From NCBI GenBank assembly GCA_023395695.1, contig JAEWYJ010000344.1, positions 1-7,841 on the forward strand: DNA of 7,841 nucleotides, read 5' to 3'. This stretch comes from Bacillota bacterium. Lineage in GTDB: Bacteria; Bacillota; Clostridia; Oscillospirales; Ruminococcaceae. Under the pieces are notes generated by a model. The model was given only the letters and a program-made list of their open reading frames with translations, was not told the origin of the DNA and ran no database searches. The position numbers and the translations under genes are program-made. This document shows, piece by piece, positions 1 to 5,494 of this stretch (its first letter is position 1; every line of letters begins with the position of its first letter).

Positions 1-941
1 ACGTTGCATACTACGGCCAAACGGTCGGCTGGCCCAAATTTACGCTGGTGCCGGACAGCATGTTTCCCGCCGCTTTTGCTGAAAAGGGAATATTTGCGGG
101 CAGCGTTACTTCAGCGCCGGTTGCGGAGCAGATTTTATCGCTCAAAGCGGGCACAGCCACCAATACAGTCGCTTCGGAATGCGAAATTCTGCTTGATCAA
201 AAGCATTTTAAAGCGCTGGAGCCTCTTGCCGACCATACTGTTACCGTTACACGGCAGGGGGATTATACCCGGCTGCATGCCGTCGGCCTGTCGGCGCACG
301 CCTCAATTCCGGAGCAGTCGCTCAATGCCATTGGCCTGGCCTTTGATGCGTTGCTGCGCGGCGGCGTTCTTTGCGGGCAGGAGCGCGCGCTTGTCGCCTT
401 CTGGCGGGACACACTTTTGGACGTCACCGGCAAAACGCTGGGCATTGCGCTGGATACCGGCGAATACGGGCGGCTGACCATCATCGGGGGGCTGGCCGCC
501 CGCACCGAAGACGGGCAGTTTGTGTTCGGCTTTAACTGCCGTTACCCCGCCAGAGACAGCTGCAGGCGCATTGAGCCGCTAATGCGTGCCGCCTGTGCCG
601 CACACGGCCTTGAGCTGACGGTGGAGGAAGGCGTTGACGGATTTTGTATGCCGTCCGACCACCCTGTGGTAGCCGCTATGACCGCCGTTGCCAACGGCCT
701 GACCGGCGAGCAGCGCGCGCCGTTTTTAATGAAGGGTGCCACCTATTGCCGCGTCATTCCCAACGCTATTCCTTTTGGCCCGGAGATGGACAACAGCGCG
801 CCGTGCTTCCCGGCAGGGCACGGCGGCATTCACCAGCCCGACGAAGCCTTTTCCATCAAAGAAATGCTCAACGCGACTAAAATTTATGTTGCAGCGCTGC
901 TTGAGCTGGACGCTATGCTGCAAGTGCATGGCACAGCCTGA
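1..941 (+). CDS. M20 family metallodipeptidase (PepV/Sapep-like), 5' truncated
   Basis: Partial gene: the open frame runs in from the left edge (first full codon at base 3) to TGA at 939-941, leaving about 312 residues. The family is usually about 460 residues, so roughly 150 N-terminal residues, including the first zinc ligand and the catalytic DEE region, lie outside. Visible family marks are VPDSMFPAAFAEKG near the start, the lid-domain histidine in GLSAHASIPEQSLNAIG, RYPARDS, a KGATYCR segment matching the family's GGTY loop, and the late zinc-ligand histidine in GIHQPDEAFSIKE. PepV-type enzymes are cytoplasmic zinc dipeptidases that cleave peptides with a free N-terminus, supplying amino acids. 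The in-frame GTG at base 48 is not the true start because clear family sequence lies upstream of it. The gene converges on the phage operon and is most likely host. Family assignment is firm; exact substrate is unknown. Confidence 0.88.
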   Translation, partial: VAYYGQTVGWPKFTLVPDSMFPAAFAEKGIFAGSVTSAPVAEQILSLKAGTATNTVASECEILLDQKHFKALEPLADHTVTVTRQGDYTRLHAVGLSAHASIPEQSLNAIGLAFDALLRGGVLCGQERALVAFWRDTLLDVTGKTLGIALDTGEYGRLTIIGGLAARTEDGQFVFGFNCRYPARDSCRRIEPLMRAACAAHGLELTVEEGVDGFCMPSDHPVVAAMTAVANGLTGEQRAPFLMKGATYCRVIPNAIPFGPEMDNSAPCFPAGHGGIHQPDEAFSIKEMLNATKIYVAALLELDAMLQVHGTA

Positions 942-1360
942 AATATGTGTTATAACCTCATAATTCGGGGATAAATTCCATTTTAGCGAAAATATTTTAA
1001 GCGCAAGGGCAACAGTGCAACAAGATGCAAAACAGGCTGTAAAGACAGTGCTTTTTCCTGAATCGTTTGATTATATTAAAATTTAAGGAACCTCTTATTA
1101 ATTTAATCTTCAGCCTGTCTGCATCAAAAAACATGCAAAATAAGTGCGGCAGCAAAACGACGTTGATTAGGGTGTTTCTTAAAAGTCAAAAACGACGGGG
1201 AATTTGCTTAAAAAGCATAAGCGCAAGAAGGAAAACGCAGAAGCGCCGAATGTTTCTTAGGTATTTTTGACACGGTGGCTATTTTTCAGTAGAAGCACCC
1301 CATGTCGGCAACTTGTAAAAATTCGCCTGATTTTAAACGTTGCTTGTAATGGCTGCATAG
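942..1360. other. AT-rich intergenic gap at the host/prophage junction
   Basis: About 420 bases between the dipeptidase stop and the terminator hairpin with no gene I can support. Composition is clearly more AT-rich than the coding DNA on both sides. The only open frame of note (1067-1270, +) is lysine/arginine-rich, lacks a clear family resemblance and looks like chance. A perfect TTGACA box occurs at 1267-1272 with a weak TAGAAG box 17 bases later. A 10-base direct repeat (TAAGCGCAAG) occurs at 998-1007 and 1218-1227. No tRNA gene, integrase or obvious attachment core is seen, though a prophage boundary probably lies in or near this stretch. Confidence 0.5.
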
Positions 1361-1411
1361 CAAAACGCCCCAATTGCAGGCGGTATAATATACTGCCTGC
1401 AATTGGGGCGT
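1361..1411 (-). terminator. Intrinsic terminator of the phage late/lysis operon
   Basis: A perfect 17-base inverted repeat (arms 1365-1381 and 1395-1411) that can extend through one G-T pair and four more Watson-Crick pairs to a stem of about 22 bp with a 3-base loop. Read on the minus strand the stem is followed by TTTTG, a short but real T run. It begins 27 bases after the lysozyme stop codon. On the plus strand the stem is followed by CGTTCATT, so it is a better terminator for the phage operon than for the dipeptidase, although a stem this stable could also block convergent transcription. Confidence 0.82.
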
Positions 1412-1437
1412 CGTTCATTACCGATTAAAATTTTTAT

Positions 1438-2250
1438 TTACTCCTGTGCAATTGCCATCATGCGGTCAAATTTATTTGCTTTTTTCTGTGCGGCCTCCAA
1501 CTCTGCCTGCAGCTTTTGGCGTTCCTTTTTTTCAGCCTCGTACAGCACCTTATAGTCAGGCTGCGTTCCTGCGGCCAACCCGTTAAGTCCCGCCGCCGCA
1601 ATCAATAACGGGTAATCTCTGTAGCAATAATTGCGGTCACACGGGCCGGTCACACCCGCACAGGTGCCCTTGTCGCCAAGATACTGCCACATGCCGTAGT
1701 CGCTGCGGCCAATCTGGCTTTGCATCAGGCTTTCACTGCCGCGGTAGTCGGCAATCCACAGGTCGTAGGCAGCAAGCCGCGCGCGGTCAAGATATTGAAT
1801 TGCAAAAGCAGTATAGGTGTACCATACCGCATAATAACCCAGCCGCTTAACCTCGTCAAGAAACGCAATGACGGTGTCAGTCAGGCCGCTTTTGCCCTGC
1901 TGGGTTAAACAGGGCAGCGCAGTTTCTTCCACGTCAAATGCTATCGGCAGGTTAATCATGCCGGGGTAACGTTTGGCAATCTCAACGCACTCAGCCGCCG
2001 CTATTTTCGCCGCCGCAGGCGTCTTGGTGTAGGTGTAGACGTACAGCCCCACATCCAGACCGGCGGAACGCGCGCCCCGGATGCTCGACGTCAGGCTTTG
2101 GTCCAGTGCATTATTTGCGGCAATGGGCCCCTCGTATCCGGCCCAGCCAATACGGATCATGACGCCTGCAATACCGGCGGCCTTAACCGCCTTCCAATTG
2201 ATGGCCCCGCGCCGCACATTGTGTTCGGATATATCGATTATTTCAAGCAT
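1438..2250 (-). CDS. GH25 lysozyme (phage endolysin) with C-terminal coiled coil
   Basis: 270 residues, a muramidase expected to hydrolyse the MurNAc-GlcNAc bond of peptidoglycan at lysis. The GH25 barrel spans about residues 1-215: IDIS with the first conserved Asp (D6), VMIRIGWAGYEG, AGLDVGLYVYTY, FDVEE with the D106/E108 pair that includes the catalytic acid, WIADY (165-169), MWQYLG (187-192) and CDRNYCY (204-210). Residues 233-265 are charged and heptad-like (YEAEKKERQKLQAELEAAQK), a predicted coiled coil; no LysM, SH3 or choline-binding repeat is seen. No signal peptide is present, so export through the holins is expected. I chose ATG 2248-2250, which has GGGGGA six bases upstream; the in-frame TTG at 2254-2256 touches that sequence and is unlikely. 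The upstream holin gene stops two bases before this ATG. Three cysteines (197, 204, 209) cluster near the barrel end. Confidence 0.93.
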   Translation of the reverse strand: MLEIIDISEHNVRRGAINWKAVKAAGIAGVMIRIGWAGYEGPIAANNALDQSLTSSIRGARSAGLDVGLYVYTYTKTPAAAKIAAAECVEIAKRYPGMINLPIAFDVEETALPCLTQQGKSGLTDTVIAFLDEVKRLGYYAVWYTYTAFAIQYLDRARLAAYDLWIADYRGSESLMQSQIGRSDYGMWQYLGDKGTCAGVTGPCDRNYCYRDYPLLIAAAGLNGLAAGTQPDYKVLYEAEKKERQKLQAELEAAQKKANKFDRMMAIAQE

Positions 2251-2252
2251 GT

Positions 2253-2612
2253 TCAATCCCCCGTGCGTTCAATGTCAGGCATTGTGCTGTCCAGCAGCTT
2301 ATCAAGCTGCATTTTAGCGTATGCCGCCATTACGTCAAACGTGCTTTGCACAAGGCGCTCAATAAATGGCGGCGTTATAACGGCGCGCAGCGGTGCAGGC
2401 AGAATACCATACAGCGTATCACAGACCCACTGGAACTTTATCGCGCCGCTACGCTCACTGCCGTATACCTTCTCGGCTTGTGTAATCATGTAGCCAATAG
2501 CGCTTTGCAGCCGGGCGCTGGCACGATAATACGCCAGCCCCAGCCCCAACAGCAATAGCGCCAGCCATTTTGCCGTTTCAATCAGGTTAATTGCCCCAAA
2601 AGCACTGTGCAT
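2253..2612 (-). CDS. LLH-type phage holin (second holin or holin partner)
   Basis: 119 residues. One N-terminal membrane segment (about residues 14-29, WLALLLLGLGLAYY), then an amphipathic soluble part: QSAIGYMITQAEKVYG, KFQWVCDTLYG, and FIERLVQSTFDVM. This layout of one TM, an 'A..AE..YG...K' helix and a C-terminal 'IE.LV' helix resembles the holin LLH family (Pfam Phage_holin_6_1 style). Its ATG overlaps the stop of the upstream holin as TAATG, and its TGA lies two bases before the lysozyme ATG, so it is inside the lysis module. It may form the lethal pore, help time lysis, or act as an antiholin to its neighbour. The lysis role is well supported by position; the family call is by pattern only. 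Confidence 0.72.
   Translation of the reverse strand: MHSAFGAINLIETAKWLALLLLGLGLAYYRASARLQSAIGYMITQAEKVYGSERSGAIKFQWVCDTLYGILPAPLRAVITPPFIERLVQSTFDVMAAYAKMQLDKLLDSTMPDIERTGD
2257..2262 (-). promoter_or_regulatory. Ribosome binding site deciding the lysozyme start
   Basis: GGGGGA on the minus strand, six bases before ATG 2250. It adjoins the alternative TTG at 2256, so it supports the ATG. It is a weak match to GGAGG, and efficient initiation may depend on ribosomes finishing the holin gene just upstream. Confidence 0.5.
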
Positions 2613-3040
2613 TACGTACCCTCCTTCGTTTTATTTTTAAGAACTTCAAGCGCTCTGGTGATAACCGGAGGAACCGGCACGCCCATAAGCCCAAGGTTTT
2701 CAAAAATGCTGACCGTTTCGTTGGTGACAAGGGCCGCGACAACGGCGTCTCTGATGTAATTTGCGCCGATCAGCAAATCCAACCGGCAGGCAATGTAAAC
2801 GAGCGTCAGCATGCCGCCTTTGCGGAATATTCCCCGAAGCCCGGCGGCGGAGGACAACGCGCCGCCCTCGGTCTTATTGCTTTTGCCAAACACCGCCGCA
2901 ACAATAATTCCGGTGACGTAGTCGGCTGCCATAAAGCCGGCAAGAGTCTGGAGGGCGGTGTCCCATCCGCCAAGCAATGCAGCCAGAGTAGCCCCAACCA
3001 CCCCCGCGGCGGCATTGACCGCCATTTTTGTGTTATCCAT
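2612..3040 (-). CDS. Phage holin, phage_holin_4 / toxin secretion-lysis holin family
   Basis: 142 residues. Hydrophobic segments at about 9-24, 30-51 and 76-107 give three or four membrane passes. Family marks are AADYVTGIIVAAVFGK, the GGALSSAAGLRGIFRKGG loop, LDLLIGANYIRD, and NETVSIFENLGLMGVPVPP. This is the pattern of the holin_4 (TcdE-like) family, which permeabilises the inner membrane at the programmed time and lets the endolysin reach the wall. I chose the ATG at 3038-3040: AAAGGAA lies about eight bases upstream. An upstream in-frame start at 3070 would add a lysine-rich stretch without a good ribosome site. The gene overlaps the next holin by one base (TAATG). A 59-base spacer, the largest in the lysis region, separates it from the orphan gene upstream. 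Confidence 0.9.
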   Translation of the reverse strand: MDNTKMAVNAAAGVVGATLAALLGGWDTALQTLAGFMAADYVTGIIVAAVFGKSNKTEGGALSSAAGLRGIFRKGGMLTLVYIACRLDLLIGANYIRDAVVAALVTNETVSIFENLGLMGVPVPPVITRALEVLKNKTKEGT

Positions 3041-3099
3041 ACTTTTTTCCTTTCGTTTTTTATTCTGCAAGATATTGTCTTTTGGCAGCCGCAGACACT

Positions 3100-3294
3100 T
3101 CAGTCATCCCACACGCCCGATTCAAACACCCGCCAAGCCAGCGCCAGCGCGTCGAGCTGCGCAAAGGTCAGCGCTTCACCCTCCAGCTGCTCCCAGCTCA
3201 ACGGCTCGTACACAGCGCCCCCCGACAGGATAAACGAAGCCCCCGCCACCACCGTGGCAGGGGCTATCGCCGCCGACAGAAACCTAATCGACAT
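3100..3294 (-). CDS. Small orphan protein of the phage tail/lysis cassette
   Basis: 64 residues, not recognised. The N-terminal half is mildly hydrophobic and small-residue rich (SAAIAPATVVAGASFILSGG) and the C-terminal half is acidic with tryptophans (SWEQLEGEALTFAQLDALAL, then WRVFESGVWDD). It is not long or hydrophobic enough to call a membrane protein with confidence. Its ATG overlaps the end of the upstream gene by 11 bases. The nearest Shine-Dalgarno (AAAGGAG) is about 12 bases upstream and lies in a short hairpin at 3307-3320. Overlap and coding-like composition support a real gene; function is unknown. Confidence 0.62.
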   Translation of the reverse strand: MSIRFLSAAIAPATVVAGASFILSGGAVYEPLSWEQLEGEALTFAQLDALALAWRVFESGVWDD

Positions 3295-3553
3295 AGAGCA
3301 TCAGCCGCTCCTTTCGGAGCTCGGGTGGCACCGTGACCGAAAGCTCCAGCTGATACACAGCCTTTTCGGCGGGGGCGATCAGCGCGCGGACTGTCCTGCC
3401 GTTCACCTCGCAGTCGCCGCCGTCCACCGGTACGCCGTTTTGCTGCAATTCCCAGGACGCCGCGGTGACAACCACCGTGTCGTTCTGGCGGCGCGGGATA
3501 ATTTCGAACTCCAAATAGCGCTGCTCGCCGTGCATAAATCGAATGCTGTTCAT
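3284..3553 (-). CDS. Small beta-rich phage protein of the Ig cassette
   Basis: 89 residues, no named family that I can assign. The sequence alternates hydrophobic and polar residues as in a beta sandwich: IRFMHGEQRYLEFEIIPR, VVVTAASWELQQNG, CEVNGRTVRALIAP, AVYQLELSVTVPPE, RLMLYVD. The GE...F.I opening followed by strand-turn-strand and an 'A.YQLE.' finish recalls the N-terminal domain of baseplate upper proteins (BppU-like), but that is a resemblance only. The ATG overlaps the upstream stop as ATGA, so it is probably translated by reinitiation. A structural or accessory tail part is the best guess from context. Confidence 0.68.
   Translation of the reverse strand: MNSIRFMHGEQRYLEFEIIPRRQNDTVVVTAASWELQQNGVPVDGGDCEVNGRTVRALIAPAEKAVYQLELSVTVPPELRKERLMLYVD
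3307..3320 (-). promoter_or_regulatory. Hairpin holding the Shine-Dalgarno of the 64-residue gene
   Basis: On the minus strand GCTCC-GAAA-GGAGC forms a 5-bp stem with a GAAA (GNRA) loop, and the AAAGGAG ribosome site is inside it. Ribosomes translating the upstream gene would open it, so the small gene would be translated only when its neighbour is. The stem is short and could be chance. Confidence 0.3.
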
Positions 3554-3918
3554 GCTTTACACCTCCAGTGCCGCACAAAGTGAATGGCAAAGTCCGCGTG
3601 GCGCAGCGTCACCTCCAGCGGCGGTTGCGCCGCCGGGCGCACCGAGACGCGCGGCGGCAGCAGCACGGCTGTTTTTTCCTCCGGCCGCGCCGCGAGAAGC
3701 TTCAGCGCCTCCGGCTGCAGCGCCAACCGGCAGATGCCCGCGCAGAGATACAGCACGCCGCGGTATTCGGTGCTGTTGCCCGCCCCGTTGGTCGCCGTCA
3801 GCGTCACAACATACTGCCCGTCGGCAAGGTCGGGCGGCAGGGTCGCCCGCCACCCGTCCCCCGCGGGGGTCAGCACCAGCGCATGCCCGTCGGCGCTGCC
3901 GGTTACCGCCGTAATCAC
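3550..3918 (-). CDS. Second Ig-like phage protein, GTG start
   Basis: 122 residues. About residues 1-58 read as one Ig-like beta sandwich (GDGWRATLP, DGQYVVTLTATNGAGN, YRGVLYL), with the W...L and 'Y.VTL.A.N.AGN' pattern also seen in the neighbouring Ig-like repeat protein. Residues 60-100 are proline/alanine rich (EALKLLAARPEEKTAVLLPP) and the last 17 (RHADFAIHFVRHWRCKA) are basic and aromatic. The start is GTG at 3916-3918, sharing GTGA with the stop of the upstream Ig gene; its end shares ATGA with the next gene. No good independent ribosome site is obvious, which fits coupled translation. No signal peptide. Likely a virion or tail-associated protein; exact role unknown. Confidence 0.68.
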   Translation of the reverse strand: MITAVTGSADGHALVLTPAGDGWRATLPPDLADGQYVVTLTATNGAGNSTEYRGVLYLCAGICRLALQPEALKLLAARPEEKTAVLLPPRVSVRPAAQPPLEVTLRHADFAIHFVRHWRCKA

Positions 3919-4829
3919 GACAGGCTCACCGACAAAATGTAGGTCTGCCCGGCGTCCACCGGGTTGGGCGTCAGCGTCACGCTGACAAACTCCGGCGGCA
4001 CGGTATCCACCGTCACGGTGCGGGTCACGCTCGTGGTTTTGCCCGCTGAATCGGTCGCTGTAATCACCACTGTGTTGCTGCCCTCGGCATAGGTGACCGA
4101 CCTGCTGAAATTGCCGTCGCCGTCCACCGTCACCGCGCCCACGCTGCTGCCGTTAACCTTGACGGTAAGCGTCACGGGGCTGCTGGTCGCGTCGCTCGTC
4201 GTGCCGGACACCGTGCCTGCGGTCTGATTGGTAATCAGACCGTCCGCGGGCGTCGTGATGTTGAGCACCGGCGCCACCGTGTCAACCGTAAAGCTGCGCG
4301 AGGCCGTCGCGGACACGTTGCCGTCGTTGTCGGTCACCGCCACGGTGAGCGCGTGCGCCCCGTCGGCAAGCGCCGTCTGCGGTGTGTAGCTGATATTATA
4401 GCCTCCCGTGACCGGGGTGCAGGTCATGCCGGGGGCGTTATAGGCCACCGGCGCGCCGTCGAGCTTGAACGCCAGTGTGGAAATCTTTACGCCGCTGTCC
4501 GCGTCGCGCAGCTGCGCCGTGATGGCCGGCATATTGGTGGTCAGATAGGCCGACGCGCCGGGCGAGACGATGCTCACCGTCGGCTTGACCTTCTCTTTGA
4601 CAACGAGGCGCAGGCTCGTGCCGATCTGTGTATCCGCGGCGTCGGCCGTCGAGACGTTACCCGCTTCATCCTCCGCCGACAGGCTGACATTATAATAGCC
4701 GCCGCTCCGGTTAAAGGAGGAGCCGGACGGCGCGGTCAGCGTGGCCTCCCATTTGCCGGTGGACGCATTGTAGGTCAGCGGATGGGTTACGCCGTTGATG
4801 GTCGCCGTAATGGTTGCGATATTGCTCAT
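3915..4829 (-). CDS. Phage Ig-like repeat protein (tail-associated, adhesion-like)
   Basis: 304 residues of tandem bacterial Ig-like modules. About 1-80: TITATINGVTHPLTYN, GKWEATLTAP, GGYYNVSLSAEDEAGN, TSLRLVVKEK. About 83-184: PTVSIVSPGASA, SGVKISTLAFKLDG, ADGAHALTVAVTDNDGNVS, TVDTVAP. About 187-277: LNITTPADGLITNQT, DGDGNFSRSVTYAEGSNTVV, ITATDSAGK, TVDTVPP. A 27-residue tail ends in LTPNPVDAGQTYILSVSLS. The composition (Thr, Ser, Val, Asp rich, almost no Lys or Cys) is typical of surface beta modules. ATG 4827-4829 has AAAGGAG eight bases upstream; an upstream in-frame start at 4859 has no such site and its first codons lie in a hairpin. No signal peptide or anchor, so virion attachment is more likely than secretion. 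It occupies the xepA position of PBSX-like clusters. Ig-like domains on phage particles are known to aid binding to surface glycans; that role here is inference. Confidence 0.82.
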   Translation of the reverse strand: MSNIATITATINGVTHPLTYNASTGKWEATLTAPSGSSFNRSGGYYNVSLSAEDEAGNVSTADAADTQIGTSLRLVVKEKVKPTVSIVSPGASAYLTTNMPAITAQLRDADSGVKISTLAFKLDGAPVAYNAPGMTCTPVTGGYNISYTPQTALADGAHALTVAVTDNDGNVSATASRSFTVDTVAPVLNITTPADGLITNQTAGTVSGTTSDATSSPVTLTVKVNGSSVGAVTVDGDGNFSRSVTYAEGSNTVVITATDSAGKTTSVTRTVTVDTVPPEFVSVTLTPNPVDAGQTYILSVSLS

Positions 4830-4844
4830 GGTTTTCACTCCTTT

Positions 4845-4874
4845 AAAAATCCCCGCCACTTTGCAGCAGCGGGG
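4845..4874 (-). terminator. Possible attenuator hairpin before the Ig cassette
   Basis: On the minus strand CCCCGC (4874-4869) pairs with GCGGGG (4856-4851), with three further pairs (two G-T) inside and a 6-base loop, followed directly by ATTTTTA. It lies in the 54-base spacer between the XkdX-like gene and the Ig-like gene, just upstream of that gene's ribosome site. It has the form of a weak intrinsic terminator and could lower transcription of the Ig and lysis genes relative to the baseplate genes, or act as an mRNA processing or stability element. Confidence 0.45.
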
Positions 4875-4883
4875 GCGGCCCTG

Positions 4884-5030
4884 TTACGCCGACGGCATCA
4901 TGCCGACAAGCTCCTCATACTGCGCCTGCGTGATGCGGTCGTTGAGCAGGAAAATGTCCAGCTTGTTGAGCATGTCCTCCCGTTCATAGCGTCCGAGTTC
5001 AATAAGCTTTTTGCAGTTGCGATAAGTCAT
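4884..5030 (-). CDS. XkdX-like small phage protein
   Basis: 48 residues: TYRNCKKLIELGRYERED, MLNKLDIFLLNDRITQAQYE, ELVGMMPSA. The short length, helix-turn-helix feel and the ending 'L...RIT..QYEEL.G' match the XkdX family of small proteins found after the tail fibre genes in PBSX-like and clostridial phages. Position after the XkdW-like gene agrees. The function of XkdX is not established; a tail or virion-morphogenesis role is assumed. Two ATGs are possible: 5034-5036 lies only two bases from AAGGAG, whereas 5028-5030 lies eight bases away, so the second is chosen. Confidence 0.8.
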   Translation of the reverse strand: MTYRNCKKLIELGRYEREDMLNKLDIFLLNDRITQAQYEELVGMMPSA

Positions 5031-5038
5031 GTTCATTT

Positions 5039-5044
5039 CTCCTT
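5039..5044 (-). promoter_or_regulatory. Ribosome binding site deciding the XkdX-like start
   Basis: AAGGAG on the minus strand; spacing of eight bases to ATG 5030 is optimal and two bases to ATG 5036 is too short. Confidence 0.65.
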
Positions 5045-5066
5045 ATAATGTGATTTTTTAATAGCC

Positions 5067-5477
5067 CTAGATCAAGCCCAGCTCCATCATTGACAGGCGA
5101 TAGTCCAGATCAATATTGGCCTCGATCTGTTCTCCGATAAGTGCCTGCGCTTCGGCGATTGCCGCAGCATTGATTTCTTCGGCGGTGGGCGGCGCGGGGG
5201 CGGGCGCAGGATGCGCGGCCTCCCATGCGGCAATCTCCCCGGAGGTGGCCGCCTCGGCCCACGCCGTCCCGTCCCAGCGGGGGCTGACAATGCCCGCCGC
5301 ACCGGCGTGGGGCCGGTAGGTTGGCGGCGCGGTCTCTGCAAGCGATTCTCCCGCTTTGAGTGTGTAGTGCTGGACGACGGGCTGCTCCGTACCATCCTCT
5401 TTTGATTCCATGAGCACCAAAACGAGGGTAACATATCGCCTGTCGGCGTCTATAACGCATGCATGCTTGTAGTTCAT
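5067..5477 (-). CDS. Phage tail protein in the XkdW position
   Basis: 136 residues. The N-terminus (NYKHACVIDADRRYVTLVLVL) resembles short tail proteins that open with a 'Y..A.VID..' strand; then VVQHYTLKAGESL, a middle RWDGTAWAEAAT, an Ala/Pro linker (AAHPAPAPAPPTAEEINAA), and a helical end (IAEAQALIGEQIEANIDLDY, RLSMMELGLI). The PPTAEE linker plus terminal helix is common in proteins that follow phage tail fibre genes. I place it as the positional XkdW counterpart; sequence identity to XkdW is not claimed. ATG 5475-5477 follows AAGGAAGGGTG. An open frame further upstream to 5549 would overlap the tail fibre gene and has no ribosome site. Perhaps a fibre-associated or assembly protein. Confidence 0.78.
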   Translation of the reverse strand: MNYKHACVIDADRRYVTLVLVLMESKEDGTEQPVVQHYTLKAGESLAETAPPTYRPHAGAAGIVSPRWDGTAWAEAATSGEIAAWEAAHPAPAPAPPTAEEINAAAIAEAQALIGEQIEANIDLDYRLSMMELGLI

Positions 5478-5494
5478 TTTTTGATCACCCTTCC

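Noticed and set aside
1033..1056. Terminator for the dipeptidase gene (CTGT/ACAG stem followed by five T)
   Set aside because: Only a 4-bp stem, and about 95 bases past the stop codon; too weak to call.
998..1227. TAAGCGCAAG direct repeat as a phage attachment pair
   Set aside because: Both copies are on the same side of the phage genes, only 220 bases apart and 10 bases long; attL and attR would flank the prophage.
1067..1270. 67-residue plus-strand open frame in the AT-rich gap
   Set aside because: Basic, low-complexity translation without family resemblance, no good ribosome site before the ATG, and A/T-driven codons; most likely chance.
1384..1389. TATAAT as a promoter -10 box
   Set aside because: It lies in the apex of the palindrome and has no matching -35 box at the right distance.
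2591..3583. 330-residue plus-strand open frame opposite the holin and cassette genes
   Set aside because: Lies antisense to well-supported genes with clear families and overlaps; its translation has no recognisable domain. It is a shadow caused by GC-rich codon bias.
3905..3930. Programmed frameshift joining the two Ig-like genes
   Set aside because: No slippery heptamer such as A-AAA-AAG type is present before the TGA; the GTGA overlap is explained by termination and reinitiation.
4353..5048. 231-residue plus-strand open frame opposite the Ig-like and XkdX-like genes
   Set aside because: Arginine-rich antisense shadow; the minus strand carries recognisable Ig modules and good ribosome sites.
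5031..5095. Internal minus-strand promoter (TTGATC ... TATAAG) before the XkdX-like gene
   Set aside because: Spacing is about 22 bases, too long for a sigma-70-type promoter, and the TATAAG overlaps the ribosome site.
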